NCBI GenBank assembly: GCA_024256245.1
Contig: JAKLZD010000042.1
Coordinates: forward strand, 1 to 5,078
Reading direction: 5' to 3'
DNA: 5,078 nucleotides
Origin: Candidatus Methylarchaceae archaeon HK01M
Lineage (GTDB): Archaea; Thermoproteota; Nitrososphaeria; Nitrososphaerales; JACAEJ01
Shown: positions 1 to 5,078 of the stretch, piece after piece
How the letters are laid out: each line of letters begins with the position of its first letter
Numbering within the stretch: position 1 is the first letter of the stretch
Translations under genes and position numbers: made by a program
The notes under the pieces: generated by a model
The model's input: only the letters and a program-made list of their open reading frames with translations
The model's database searches: none
What the model was told of the DNA's origin: nothing

Positions 1-390
1 TTCAGAATCTGGCCTTTAGGGTTGGTCCTTGCCTTATTCTTCGCTTTAGTCTCAGGAGGACAGATAATCTTCGCAGCTCCTGGAGCTGTATACATCGTGC
101 CAATTTCCTTCGGTCTAGGTCTCGGCATCAGCAGAAAAGAAAATGGTATAATCTCTCTAGTAGGCCCTCTTACGAATATGTTCTTCGCACTATTCTTCTT
201 CTCTTTAATAGGCTATGGTGGACTGTTATCAAGTATAGGATATTTAGGGTATCTGATCAATCTCTGGCTTGCAGCGTTTAATATGATCCCCTTCCCACCT
301 CTGGATGGATCTAAAGTATTTGCATGGAACAAAGGAATCTGGGCTATGATAGCGATACCTGTATGGATAATAATCTTTTTACCATTATAA
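1..390 (+). CDS. Site-2-type (M50) membrane zinc metalloprotease, C-terminal part (5' truncated by window edge)
   Basis: Frame 1 is open from the first base, so the TTG at 22 is an internal codon and not the start; 129 residues are visible. The segment is very hydrophobic, with about four membrane spans. It carries GPLTN (residues 55-59) and the M50 signature NMIPFPPLDG (94-103), whose Asp102 is the expected third zinc ligand of the intramembrane active site. The HExxH zinc-binding helix belongs upstream, outside the window. The APGAVYI stretch (26-32) and the SKVFAWN tail after the LDG motif resemble archaeal members of peptidase family M50. Such proteins cleave membrane-spanning substrates within the bilayer, often in regulated proteolysis; the substrate here is unknown. 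It ends at TAA 388-390 with no obvious terminator. Family assignment is firm; physiological role is not. Confidence 0.88.
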   Translation, partial: FRIWPLGLVLALFFALVSGGQIIFAAPGAVYIVPISFGLGLGISRKENGIISLVGPLTNMFFALFFFSLIGYGGLLSSIGYLGYLINLWLAAFNMIPFPPLDGSKVFAWNKGIWAMIAIPVWIIIFLPL

Positions 391-554
391 CTATGAATCT
401 ATTAACCAATGAGTTGTAATCAAAAGGTAAAAACTCTGGATAAGGGCGCTCATGTATAATAGTTCTGAATTCAACTCCATATTTTACTTTTACTTAAGAG
501 TATTTATCCCTATGGTATCCTTACGGTAAGTAAATCTTCGTCTTCCACCTTATT

Positions 555-585
555 GGAGCAGGGGATAAGCTCCTACACCCTTTTT
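555..585 (+). terminator. Possible hairpin plus T5 terminator
   Basis: GGAGC at 555-559 can pair with GCTCC at 569-573 around a nine-base loop, and TTTTT follows at 581-585. The shape resembles an intrinsic terminator, but it lies 165 bases beyond the protease stop and archaeal termination depends mainly on oligo-T. It may be chance or belong to a lost gene. Confidence 0.25.
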
Positions 586-851
586 GTAAATGAGTAGTCA
601 AGATTTATAGGTAAAGTAGCTGATAGGAAAATGTTATTCATCCGTCCGTTAGTTTTTCTGTCTTTAACAACTATTACACAAAGCAAATAAAACTCTAATC
701 AATCACTTTATCAAAAGTTTCTTAATTGAAGAGGAGATTAAACTCTTTCAAGAAGTAGTTGCAAAAATATATCCTAAAGCCGAGAAGAATAGCAATCCAG
801 TTCTAATAGTTAACCAAACTAAACCAATTCGTTAAGGGTTATTATCTTAAT

Positions 852-860
852 CATATAAAA
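852..860 (+). promoter_or_regulatory. TATA-like box of cdvB
   Basis: CATATAAAA is centred about 38 bases before the cdvB ATG. With the usual archaeal spacing of 25-27 bases, transcription would start near 882, leaving a leader of only about 10 nucleotides. No Shine-Dalgarno motif is visible, which fits a near-leaderless mRNA. Confidence 0.5.
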
Positions 861-893
861 TTCACCATTACAATTTATTTCGAGACTAATAAT

Positions 894-1544
894 ATGACCC
901 GATTTATCGATAATTGGAATAAGGTTGAGTCTAAGAGTCTAAAACATAAGTTAGGAGGGATCATCGTACCAAATAAACCTTTGAAGCCAATGATAGAGCA
1001 GGCAATTAGACAAATTCGAGCACAGATAGCCAAACTAGACTTGGCTTGTGCTAGGATTAGGGAGAGAGGCCTTAAAATCTTCAATAATGTAGTTTTATCC
1101 ATTCAGAGGCGTGATATGCAACGTGCTTCTATGTTCGCAAACGAGCTGAGTGAGGTTAGGAGGATGAACAAGATGATTACACAATCAAAACTTGCATTAG
1201 AGCAGATAGTGTTAAGGCTAGATACGGTAAAGGATTTAGGTGATATAACCAGCACGATAGGCCCAACCATTCCAGTGATAAGAAATATCAAGTCAGGATT
1301 AGCAAGCGTAGTTCCTGAAGCTGAGAATGGAATGAGAGAGATAAGTCACCTCCTCAATGAAGTTATCGTGAATGCCAGCCAAACTGATGAAGAGCGGATG
1401 AGCTTTGAAGTCTTAAATGAAGATGCAGAAAGGATTCTCGCCGAGGCTTCAGCGATAGCTGAGGAACAGATGAAAGAGATCTTCCCAGAGATTCCTCAGC
1501 TACTTTCTAAAAAGGTGGAAGAGAGGTTATCAGAAGCAATATAA
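894..1544 (+). CDS. cdvB: CdvB-family ESCRT-III homologue (Snf7 domain)
   Basis: The 216-residue product is a helical, charged Snf7-family protein. ESCRT-III/CdvB proteins polymerise on the inner membrane face to constrict it during archaeal cell division and vesicle release, and are disassembled by the AAA ATPase CdvC (Vps4). Visible here: a basic N-terminal segment with LGGIIVPNKPLKPMIEQA (residues 20-37), typical of archaeal CdvB; a long helical hairpin (about 33-113) with an RxRAQIxKLD-like first helix; a linker; and an acidic helix ending in FPEIPQLLS (197-205). That proline motif resembles a MIM2-type CdvC-binding element. Sulfolobus CdvB also has a C-terminal winged helix; this protein stops before it, so it matches the shorter paralogues (CdvB1/B2 type). 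cdvA and cdvC are not in the window. ATG 894 is chosen because it follows the TATA-like box at the right distance. Confidence 0.87.
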   Translation: MTRFIDNWNKVESKSLKHKLGGIIVPNKPLKPMIEQAIRQIRAQIAKLDLACARIRERGLKIFNNVVLSIQRRDMQRASMFANELSEVRRMNKMITQSKLALEQIVLRLDTVKDLGDITSTIGPTIPVIRNIKSGLASVVPEAENGMREISHLLNEVIVNASQTDEERMSFEVLNEDAERILAEASAIAEEQMKEIFPEIPQLLSKKVEERLSEAI

Positions 1545-1560
1545 ATAAAAAATAAGATAA

Positions 1561-1713
1561 ATGGGGCGTCCTTATAATAAACAACAACTAAATAAACTAT
1601 CGACTTTCGCATCAGATACCTGGTTGCCTGTAACACGATTTCATATTATTGATATTATACGAAAAAATAGGAGAGGCTATTATGCTATCTCATTCGATTT
1701 AATATTAACTTAG
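1561..1713 (+). CDS. Possible 50-residue protein downstream of cdvB
   Basis: An ATG at 1561, 16 bases after the cdvB stop, opens 50 codons ending at TAG 1711-1713. No ribosome binding site is visible before it. Residues about 20-38 (WLPVTRFHIIDIIRKNRRG) have the alternating hydrophobic/basic pattern of an amphipathic helix. They recall the first helix of the winged-helix domain that follows the MIM2 motif in long CdvB proteins, but the rest of that fold is absent and the resemblance is weak. It could be a short independent gene in the cdvB transcript, the remains of a lost CdvB tail, or a chance ORF. It ends one base before the end of the convergent OB-fold gene. Confidence 0.3.
   Translation: MGRPYNKQQLNKLSTFASDTWLPVTRFHIIDIIRKNRRGYYAISFDLILT
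1662..1667 (-). terminator. Oligo-T end for the minus-strand OB-fold transcript
   Basis: Read on the minus strand this is TTTTTT, about 48 bases beyond the stop of the OB-fold gene. Oligo-T in the non-template strand is the main archaeal termination signal. No stem-loop precedes it. Confidence 0.35.
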
Positions 1714-1714
1714 A

Positions 1715-2005
1715 TTATTCCAGAATAATCAGATGTCCATACCTTCCCACGTTCAGCCTTACTTCCCCCCTAAAACTATTCGTGTAACCATTTTCTATCT
1801 TTACCTTAGAACCTACTTCAACCTTGTCTATATCATCGTTCCAAAGGGATAATGTTATCGTGCCAGAAGCATCTTGTAAGATGCAGTCGGCTACTCTTGC
1901 CTGTTGCCCAGTCCTTAAAGTGACAGTCCTAGGTTCAGGAATATCTGAAATTATACCGTCTATGTCGATTCTCCTCATTCCATCTCTCAATTCGCTTATC
2001 TTCAT
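1715..2005 (-). CDS. Short RPA/SSB-like OB-fold single-stranded-DNA-binding protein
   Basis: The 96-residue product is a single OB fold of the archaeal RPA/SSB (SOSS-B-like) type that binds single-stranded nucleic acid in replication, repair or recombination. Signature elements in order: the first strand RIDIDGIISDI (12-22), RVADCILQDASGTITLSLWN (37-56) with the DxxGxxxLxLW core, GSKVKIENGYTNSF (65-78), and RLNVGRYGHLIIL (83-95). It lacks the acidic glycine-rich tail of crenarchaeal SSB (about 148 residues) and has no zinc finger, so it is little more than the fold. ATG 2005 is preferred to the GTG at 2020: GGTGAG sits seven bases before the ATG, and the extra MVRVA lies over this ribosome binding site. 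The DUF2284 gene is 61 bases upstream on the same strand, so co-transcription is possible, but a separate TATA-like box lies between them. Confidence 0.85.
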   Translation of the reverse strand: MKISELRDGMRRIDIDGIISDIPEPRTVTLRTGQQARVADCILQDASGTITLSLWNDDIDKVEVGSKVKIENGYTNSFRGEVRLNVGRYGHLIILE

Positions 2006-2011
2006 TGCAAC

Positions 2012-2017
2012 TCTCAC
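2012..2017 (-). promoter_or_regulatory. Ribosome binding site deciding the OB-fold start
   Basis: On the minus strand this reads GGTGAG, complementary to the archaeal 16S rRNA 3' end, with a six-base spacer (AGTTGC or AGTTGCA by count) to ATG 2005. It would lie inside the coding region if GTG 2020 were used. Confidence 0.55.
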
Positions 2018-2035
2018 CACTCTTACAAATAGCCC

Positions 2036-2043
2036 ATATATAA
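2036..2043 (-). promoter_or_regulatory. TATA-like box before the OB-fold gene
   Basis: The minus strand reads TTATATAT centred about 35 bases before ATG 2005. Transcription would begin near 2013-2015, close to the ribosome binding site, so an independent short-leader transcript is possible but not certain. Confidence 0.35.
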
Positions 2044-2066
2044 CTTTGAGCCCTATGAGAATCTAA

Positions 2067-2687
2067 TTAATCTAAAAGAACTAGACCAGTTAAGGTTATC
2101 TTATCACGGGGCTCAAAGTTGGCTTCTAAACCTACTTTTTTTATAGTGGTATAAACGTCTATCCCAACTGCTTCCATACTGGGCCTAGCCTCAAAAGGAT
2201 GCCTACAGGGCATATCTGGATTACATTTGTCACACAACCTACATGAAGCTGCTACTAGACCTGTAGCAAAATAGTATCCTCTGTTAAAAGCCTCTCTCTC
2301 AACGATCGAAACTATCTTCTGAAAATCCTTCCAAGCTATATCGATAAACTTTTCTAACCTGTGCCCCATCTCCCTAAAAAGATCGGGTAGCGTTGCATCC
2401 TTATTTACCTTCGTTGCCAACTCATCTGGGTAAGGAAACTCGAACTGAACTATTACTGCATATCTATATTTTTGAAGGTATCTTGAAAATTCTTGTGGTG
2501 ATGGGGTAAAGGGAGGACACATCAAGCATTGTCCATACCACATACAAAGAGGGTACCTACATTTTAGCAGGACTCTCTCATCAACAACTATCTGTTCAGC
2601 CTTGATGGGTTTTGCCTTACTTGCCCCACTTTTTATGGCTATCTTGCTTAACTCTTTTGCATCTGCCTCCAGCTTAGATTTAGACAT
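2067..2687 (-). CDS. DUF2284 predicted metal-binding protein with eight conserved-type cysteines
   Basis: The 206-residue product matches the DUF2284 family of small soluble proteins, annotated as predicted metal-binding and with no established reaction. Two cysteine clusters are visible: C43-x4-C48-x5-C54-x2-C57, within the typical WYGQCLMCPPFTPSP motif, and C149-x2-C152-x2-C155-x5-C161. The latter is followed by HPFEARPSMEAVGIDV (163-178), also characteristic of the family. Eight cysteines in two groups of four could hold two iron-sulfur clusters or two metal ions; that is inference. A Lys-rich N terminus (1-31) precedes the domain. Length is normal for the family and there is no signal peptide or membrane segment. 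ATG 2687 is the only ATG near the domain start; an AGGTTGG-like purine stretch lies just before it. The OB-fold gene follows on the same strand, and the glycosyltransferase gene is divergent. Confidence 0.85.
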   Translation of the reverse strand: MSKSKLEADAKELSKIAIKSGASKAKPIKAEQIVVDERVLLKCRYPLCMWYGQCLMCPPFTPSPQEFSRYLQKYRYAVIVQFEFPYPDELATKVNKDATLPDLFREMGHRLEKFIDIAWKDFQKIVSIVEREAFNRGYYFATGLVAASCRLCDKCNPDMPCRHPFEARPSMEAVGIDVYTTIKKVGLEANFEPRDKITLTGLVLLD

Positions 2688-2809
2688 GGGCCAACCTAAT
2701 CTTATTTTTACGTTAAATTAAAGATTTCTAAAAAGGATCCTATTTATTAAAAAAATTTATTTTGAAAGTTGAATTATGCTTAAATCCATCTTCCTCTAAA
2801 CAGTGGTGC
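2688..2809. promoter_or_regulatory. Divergent promoter region between the DUF2284 and glycosyltransferase genes
   Basis: This 122-base, mostly A/T interval must drive both directions. Plus-strand TATA candidates are TATTTATTAA (2741-2750) and AAAAATTTAT (2751-2760), giving starts near 2771-2783. A minus-strand candidate is TTTAATTTAA around 2723-2713, giving a short leader before ATG 2687. A seven-codon ORF (ATG 2776 to TAA 2799, out of frame) lies in the potential glycosyltransferase leader if the upstream box is used. Confidence 0.4.
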
Positions 2810-3808
2810 ATGAATCAATCTGATTTGATTTTACTAGCTTCTGTAAGTTTTGCCTTTACCTTCTCCCTCACTTATCTCTTGACACTTGCTTTAGTTAAAA
2901 CTCTGCCGAAAAAGGGATCGGTAGTCGAAGATCACCATAAACAAGGTAAGCCCAAAGTAGCTTGGCCGGGGGGACCTGCCATACTATTCTCTTTAGTAAT
3001 CGTTGAATCGATCTTATACCTCATTTATGGAGACCTGAGGATTTTATCTATAGCTTTGGTGACCATCATAGCGGGGTCAATAGGTCTCATCGACGATAGG
3101 ATGAAATTCAATAGAGGGATAATAAAGCCTGGGTTACTCATCTTAGCGAGCTTACCTATCCTTCTATTAAGAACCTATAATTTTCATCCTATCTTTCCCA
3201 TATTCGGTAGCGTTAGGCTTTCCATAATCTATCCTCTATTAGTGCTATTGGCTGTACCGATAGTTTCGAATGCAACGAATATGATAGATGTATTAAATGG
3301 TGCCTTAAGTGGCTTTATGGTAATAACTACCATACCATTGATCTTTGCTTTGGCATTGAGACCAGATCATGCTATCATGGTCGCAGCCATACCATTGATC
3401 GCATCTTCTTTGGCATTCTACATATTCCACAAGCATCCTTCGAAGATATTTCCTGGAGACTCTGGCAGTTTAGCTTTGGGTGCTATGTTTTGCGCCATAG
3501 CTATAGTCGGTAGGGTGGAGATCGTCGCAATAATAGCTATCCTCCCTGCTATACTGAACTCATTCTTCATCTTATCTAGCATAAAAGGGTTTATAGAGCA
3601 CAGAAATATAAAGACCCGACCAACAATCCTCCTCCCAGATAGCCGTCTTGCTGCATCTGAAAACCCCTCCGCACCCGCAACTTTGGTGAGGATGATACTT
3701 ATCGGTGGTCCTCTATCTGAAAGAGAAGTTGTGTCAGATATCTTCAAGCTCTCTGCCTTTTCAGCTTTTCTTGCTGTAATAACGACACTGGTAACATGGT
3801 GTGTTTAA
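2810..3808 (+). CDS. UDP-GlcNAc:polyprenyl-phosphate GlcNAc-1-phosphate transferase-like glycosyltransferase (GT4, MraY/WecA/ALG7 superfamily)
   Basis: This polytopic membrane enzyme (332 residues, about 9-10 spans) should transfer a sugar-1-phosphate from a UDP-sugar to a polyprenyl (dolichyl) phosphate on the cytoplasmic membrane face, the first step of lipid-linked glycan assembly for protein N-glycosylation. Visible family motifs: DHHKQGKPKVAWPGGP (41-56); LIDDRMKFNRG (93-103) with the Asp95-Asp96 pair; SNATNMIDVLNG (153-164); FPGDSGSLALG (214-224) with Asp217; and the cytoplasmic HRNIKTRPT (264-272). The end, ENPSAPATLVRMILIGGPLSEREVV, is typical of archaeal/eukaryal GPT rather than bacterial MraY. 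The sugar cannot be read from sequence, although UDP-GlcNAc is most likely. ATG 2810 is preferred to TTG 2762: the extra 16 residues are polar, unlike the family, and abut the promoter. However, GGTG directly touches this ATG, so the start is not certain. The next gene overlaps by eight bases. Confidence 0.87.
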   Translation: MNQSDLILLASVSFAFTFSLTYLLTLALVKTLPKKGSVVEDHHKQGKPKVAWPGGPAILFSLVIVESILYLIYGDLRILSIALVTIIAGSIGLIDDRMKFNRGIIKPGLLILASLPILLLRTYNFHPIFPIFGSVRLSIIYPLLVLLAVPIVSNATNMIDVLNGALSGFMVITTIPLIFALALRPDHAIMVAAIPLIASSLAFYIFHKHPSKIFPGDSGSLALGAMFCAIAIVGRVEIVAIIAILPAILNSFFILSSIKGFIEHRNIKTRPTILLPDSRLAASENPSAPATLVRMILIGGPLSEREVVSDIFKLSAFSAFLAVITTLVTWCV

Positions 3809-4049
3809 TTTGAGGTTTAGACTTCTTCCTTTGATGGGGATAATAGGTGTAGCTTGGTTACTCGTCTTTTTAGGTTCTTATATAATATTCTATCTTATCG
3901 TACCCATCGACCTATTCCCTGGAACAAAGGATTATGTACTCACTTTCTTCAATTCATTACTTAAAGTGGTATTATCCATATTTCTATCTATCATTTGGAT
4001 CCTTATCATGATTAAGTTGAGGGATATCTACATCAAAAGGAAACTATAG
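3801..4049 (+). CDS. Small two-helix membrane protein overlapping the glycosyltransferase gene
   Basis: I do not recognise this 82-residue protein. It has two long hydrophobic helices (about residues 9-34 and 48-71) joined by a loop, VPIDLFPGTKDYVLTF. The N terminus (RFR) and C terminus (KLRDIYIKRKL) are both basic. By the positive-inside rule, both ends should face the cytoplasm with the loop outside. GTG 3801 overlaps the end of the glycosyltransferase gene by eight bases and has GGTAA six bases upstream; TTG 3810, with GGTG eight bases upstream, is the alternative. The overlap implies translational coupling, so a role beside the GlcNAc-1-phosphate transferase (partner, stabiliser, or lipid-carrier handling) is plausible but is inference from context alone. 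Base composition matches the neighbours. The absence of stops and the clear membrane pattern support a real gene. Confidence 0.72.
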   Translation: MFNLRFRLLPLMGIIGVAWLLVFLGSYIIFYLIVPIDLFPGTKDYVLTFFNSLLKVVLSIFLSIIWILIMIKLRDIYIKRKL

Positions 4050-4073
4050 GATTAATCGAAGGTTAAGCTCGCA

Positions 4074-4078
4074 TTTTT
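4074..4078 (+). terminator. Oligo-T end of the glycosyltransferase operon
   Basis: TTTTT lies 25 bases beyond the stop of the small membrane protein gene, without a preceding stem-loop. This fits archaeal oligo-T termination and sits just beyond the end of the convergent DUF362 remnant. Confidence 0.35.
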
Positions 4079-4084
4079 GGCTGT

Positions 4085-4376
4085 CTAATACACACCTAGA
4101 CCTATCTCTTGAGCCAATTTTAAATGTGGTACAGAAAAAGGATCATAAACCAAATAGCTTGCACCAACAGCGTCAGATCCGACAAGATCGTCAGAGAAGA
4201 TCGTTATATCCAGTTCCTTTTGTCTCACAAGGGGTTGTTGTGGAAGTAGTTTCAGCAACAATCAAATTCGGTTTAAAAAAAATGTTTTGTTTAGAGGGTT
4301 TGGCAAAAAATATTCGTCCTTTTTGTACCATCTGATAAGGTTCCTTTACTTGAACAACTATAACCTTAGATTTCAT
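4085..4376 (-). pseudogene. DUF362 family gene remnant: N- and C-terminal ends joined out of frame
   Basis: Read on the minus strand, ATG 4376 begins a normal-looking DUF362 N terminus: KVIVVQVKEPYQMVQKG, then FFKPNLIVAETTSTTTP (33-49), the family's KPNL...TTP motif. Shortly after codon 50 (about 4228) homology continues in the next frame as QKELDITIFSDDLVGSDAVG and YLVYDPFSVPHLKLAQEIGLG, the family's C-terminal (S)DD-x(n)-DAVG / YDP / HL-LAEE-GLG block, ending at TAG 4085-4087. Intact DUF362 proteins have roughly 300 residues or more; here about 50 plus 46 remain, so some 200 internal codons are missing and the join changes frame. In the original frame translation would stop at 4191. DUF362 proteins are often ferredoxin-linked iron-sulfur proteins of uncertain function; the metal-binding middle part is gone. 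A CTTTATAG box near 4416-4409 (minus) may be the old promoter. Confidence 0.72.
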
Positions 4377-4729
4377 AAAAAGCTCTTAATCAAGAATGTT
4401 AATGGTGAACTATAAAGCTTTATTATACTTCACAGCACTTCTTGCATGTCCAATTCCCGAAGAAGTAGGGTTCGATATGCTTGATCTATGTATATCAATT
4501 AATATCATACAATCTATAAATGGTTGATAATCAAGAACGAATCCGAGCGTGAATTGTATCTGCTATATCTTGAAGCATGGTAATAATCCATTCTTGGAAT
4601 ATTCCAGCCAAGAAGGCAAATACAGCATTAAATAGGGTATAATAGCTTCGTCCCCTCCCCCAATAGGGTGGGAGATTATACGTTCATTTTTGTGCGTGTA
4701 AAACATATATCGCCCCAAATCTCTTAACC
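4377..4729. other. 353-base stretch without an intact gene
   Basis: It contains the presumed promoter relic of the DUF362 remnant near 4407-4424. On the plus strand there is a 41-codon ORF (ATG 4402 to TGA 4527) that could be continued in other frames to about 4635 by fragments that read like protein. None was recognised. A minus-strand open frame across 4563-4745 overlaps the end of the DUF4872 gene and has no family features. No tRNA or repeat was seen. Together with the neighbouring remnant this suggests decaying sequence. Confidence 0.45.
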
Positions 4730-5078
4730 TCAAAGTCTGTTGCAAGTTTTGGTCAATCGATTATAGGCATTTTCTTCAATCTCAGCTATTTCTTGGAATT
4801 TCTCAGAGGCAGCGCTTAGACTTTTATGGATGTCCCGCATTTTTTCAGCGTCTTCAAACATTAATCCTATCTCAGTAAATTTCCGTCCAGCTTGGTCAAA
4901 CATTGCTGAAGCCTCTTCAAGCGCTTTGCCACCAACGATCTCTGCTGCCTTCTTTAGGAATCTTGAGTACATATATCTGAAACAGCCTCCGCCTGTTCCG
5001 CCGATCTCAATGTAAATGAATAGGTTAAACAGGTTCATTCTGAGTTCTTTGTCTTCAAATATCTTCGGCCATTTCAGT
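4730..5078 (-). CDS. DUF4872 / BtrH_N family protein, C-terminal part (5' truncated by window edge)
   Basis: The minus-strand frame is open to the window edge, adding LKWPKIFEDKELR before the Met at 5038, so that ATG is internal and the gene begins outside. The 115 visible residues match the C-terminal DUF4872 region: FIYIEIGGTGGGCFRYMYSR (residues 20-39 of the visible part), FLKKAAEIVGG, then a helical Glu/Lys-rich tail ending ...EIAEIEENAYNRL. In this family the missing N-terminal part is a BtrH_N domain, related to the butirosin enzyme BtrH, which moves an acyl group from a carrier protein to an amine. The archaeal members have no established substrate. Nothing suggests decay in the visible part. 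The DUF362 remnant lies 353 bases downstream on the same strand. Confidence 0.72.
   Translation of the reverse strand, partial: LKWPKIFEDKELRMNLFNLFIYIEIGGTGGGCFRYMYSRFLKKAAEIVGGKALEEASAMFDQAGRKFTEIGLMFEDAEKMRDIHKSLSAASEKFQEIAEIEENAYNRLTKTCNRL

Larger units (their letters stand above)
391..893. other. 503-base stretch without a recognised gene
   Basis: No ORF with a credible start and length is present on either strand. It contains a small hairpin followed by T5 (555-585), an imperfect inverted repeat CTTAC-G-GTAAG (520-530), a 55-codon open stretch without an ATG start (668-835, plus) and the cdvB promoter at its right end. Several minus-strand frames between about 350 and 600 read like protein but are interrupted by stops. 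The simplest reading is a spacer that may contain decayed coding sequence; nothing in it was identifiable. Confidence 0.5.

Noticed and set aside
520..530. CTTAC-G-GTAAG inverted repeat as an operator
   Set aside because: The one-base loop and short arms are easily expected by chance, and it is far from any start codon.
875..1291. Two minus-strand open frames (1102-875 and 1291-1103) opposite cdvB
   Set aside because: They are antisense shadows of the well-supported Snf7 coding frame and show no domain features.
1824..2066. Plus-strand 80-codon open frame
   Set aside because: It is antisense to the OB-fold gene, whose conserved core is on the minus strand.
3418..3747. Minus-strand 109-codon open frame
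   Set aside because: It is antisense to the catalytic part of the glycosyltransferase, including the FPGDSGS motif.
4126..4335. Plus-strand 69-codon open frame
   Set aside because: It is antisense to the DUF362 remnant, has low complexity (Gln/Arg-rich) and has no ribosome binding site.
4466..4480. GGGTTCGAT, resembling a tRNA T-arm
   Set aside because: No acceptor, D or anticodon arms can be arranged around it and no CCA-adjacent stem is present.
4563..4745. Minus-strand 60-codon open frame
   Set aside because: It overlaps the end of the DUF4872 gene, lacks a start signal and shows no recognisable pattern.
4830..5015. Plus-strand 61-codon open frame
   Set aside because: It is the antisense shadow of the DUF4872 C-terminal region.

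Overview
The window looks like chromosomal DNA of a non-halophilic, AT-rich archaeon, most likely from the TACK side of the tree (Thaumarchaeota, Aigarchaeota, Bathyarchaeota or Thermoproteota relatives). The pointers are an ESCRT-III/CdvB-type Snf7 protein, a short RPA-like OB-fold single-stranded-DNA-binding protein, an archaeal/eukaryal-style GlcNAc-1-phosphate transferase, short or absent 5' leaders behind TATA-like boxes, GGTGAG-type ribosome binding sites and oligo-T ends. No sequence search was possible, so the lineage is an inference.

Layout. Bases 1-390 (+) hold the C-terminal part of a membrane-embedded site-2-type (M50) metalloprotease whose start lies outside the window. Bases 391-893 contain no recognised gene. 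cdvB follows at 894-1544 (+), with a near-leaderless promoter and a possible 50-codon ORF 16 bases behind it. Convergent to these on the minus strand are a DUF2284 eight-cysteine metal-binding protein (2687-2067) and a 96-residue OB-fold protein (2005-1715), perhaps co-transcribed. A divergent promoter region separates them from a plus-strand pair: a polytopic UDP-GlcNAc/dolichyl-phosphate-type phosphosugar transferase (2810-3808) and an overlapping two-helix membrane protein (3801-4049). The pair ends in an oligo-T stretch.

The right end appears to be a decaying region. A minus-strand DUF362 gene is reduced to its N-terminal and C-terminal ends, joined out of frame (4376-4085). It is followed by about 350 bases with no intact gene. 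The last feature is the C-terminal part of a DUF4872/BtrH_N-type protein (minus strand, 4730 to the window edge).

The functions are mostly housekeeping: membrane remodelling or division, DNA maintenance, N-glycan lipid-carrier charging and membrane proteolysis. I see no CRISPR array, mobile element, tRNA or rRNA, and no clearly new multi-gene system. The most unusual points are the small membrane protein coupled to the glycosyltransferase, the internally deleted DUF362 relic, and the unexplained small ORF behind cdvB.
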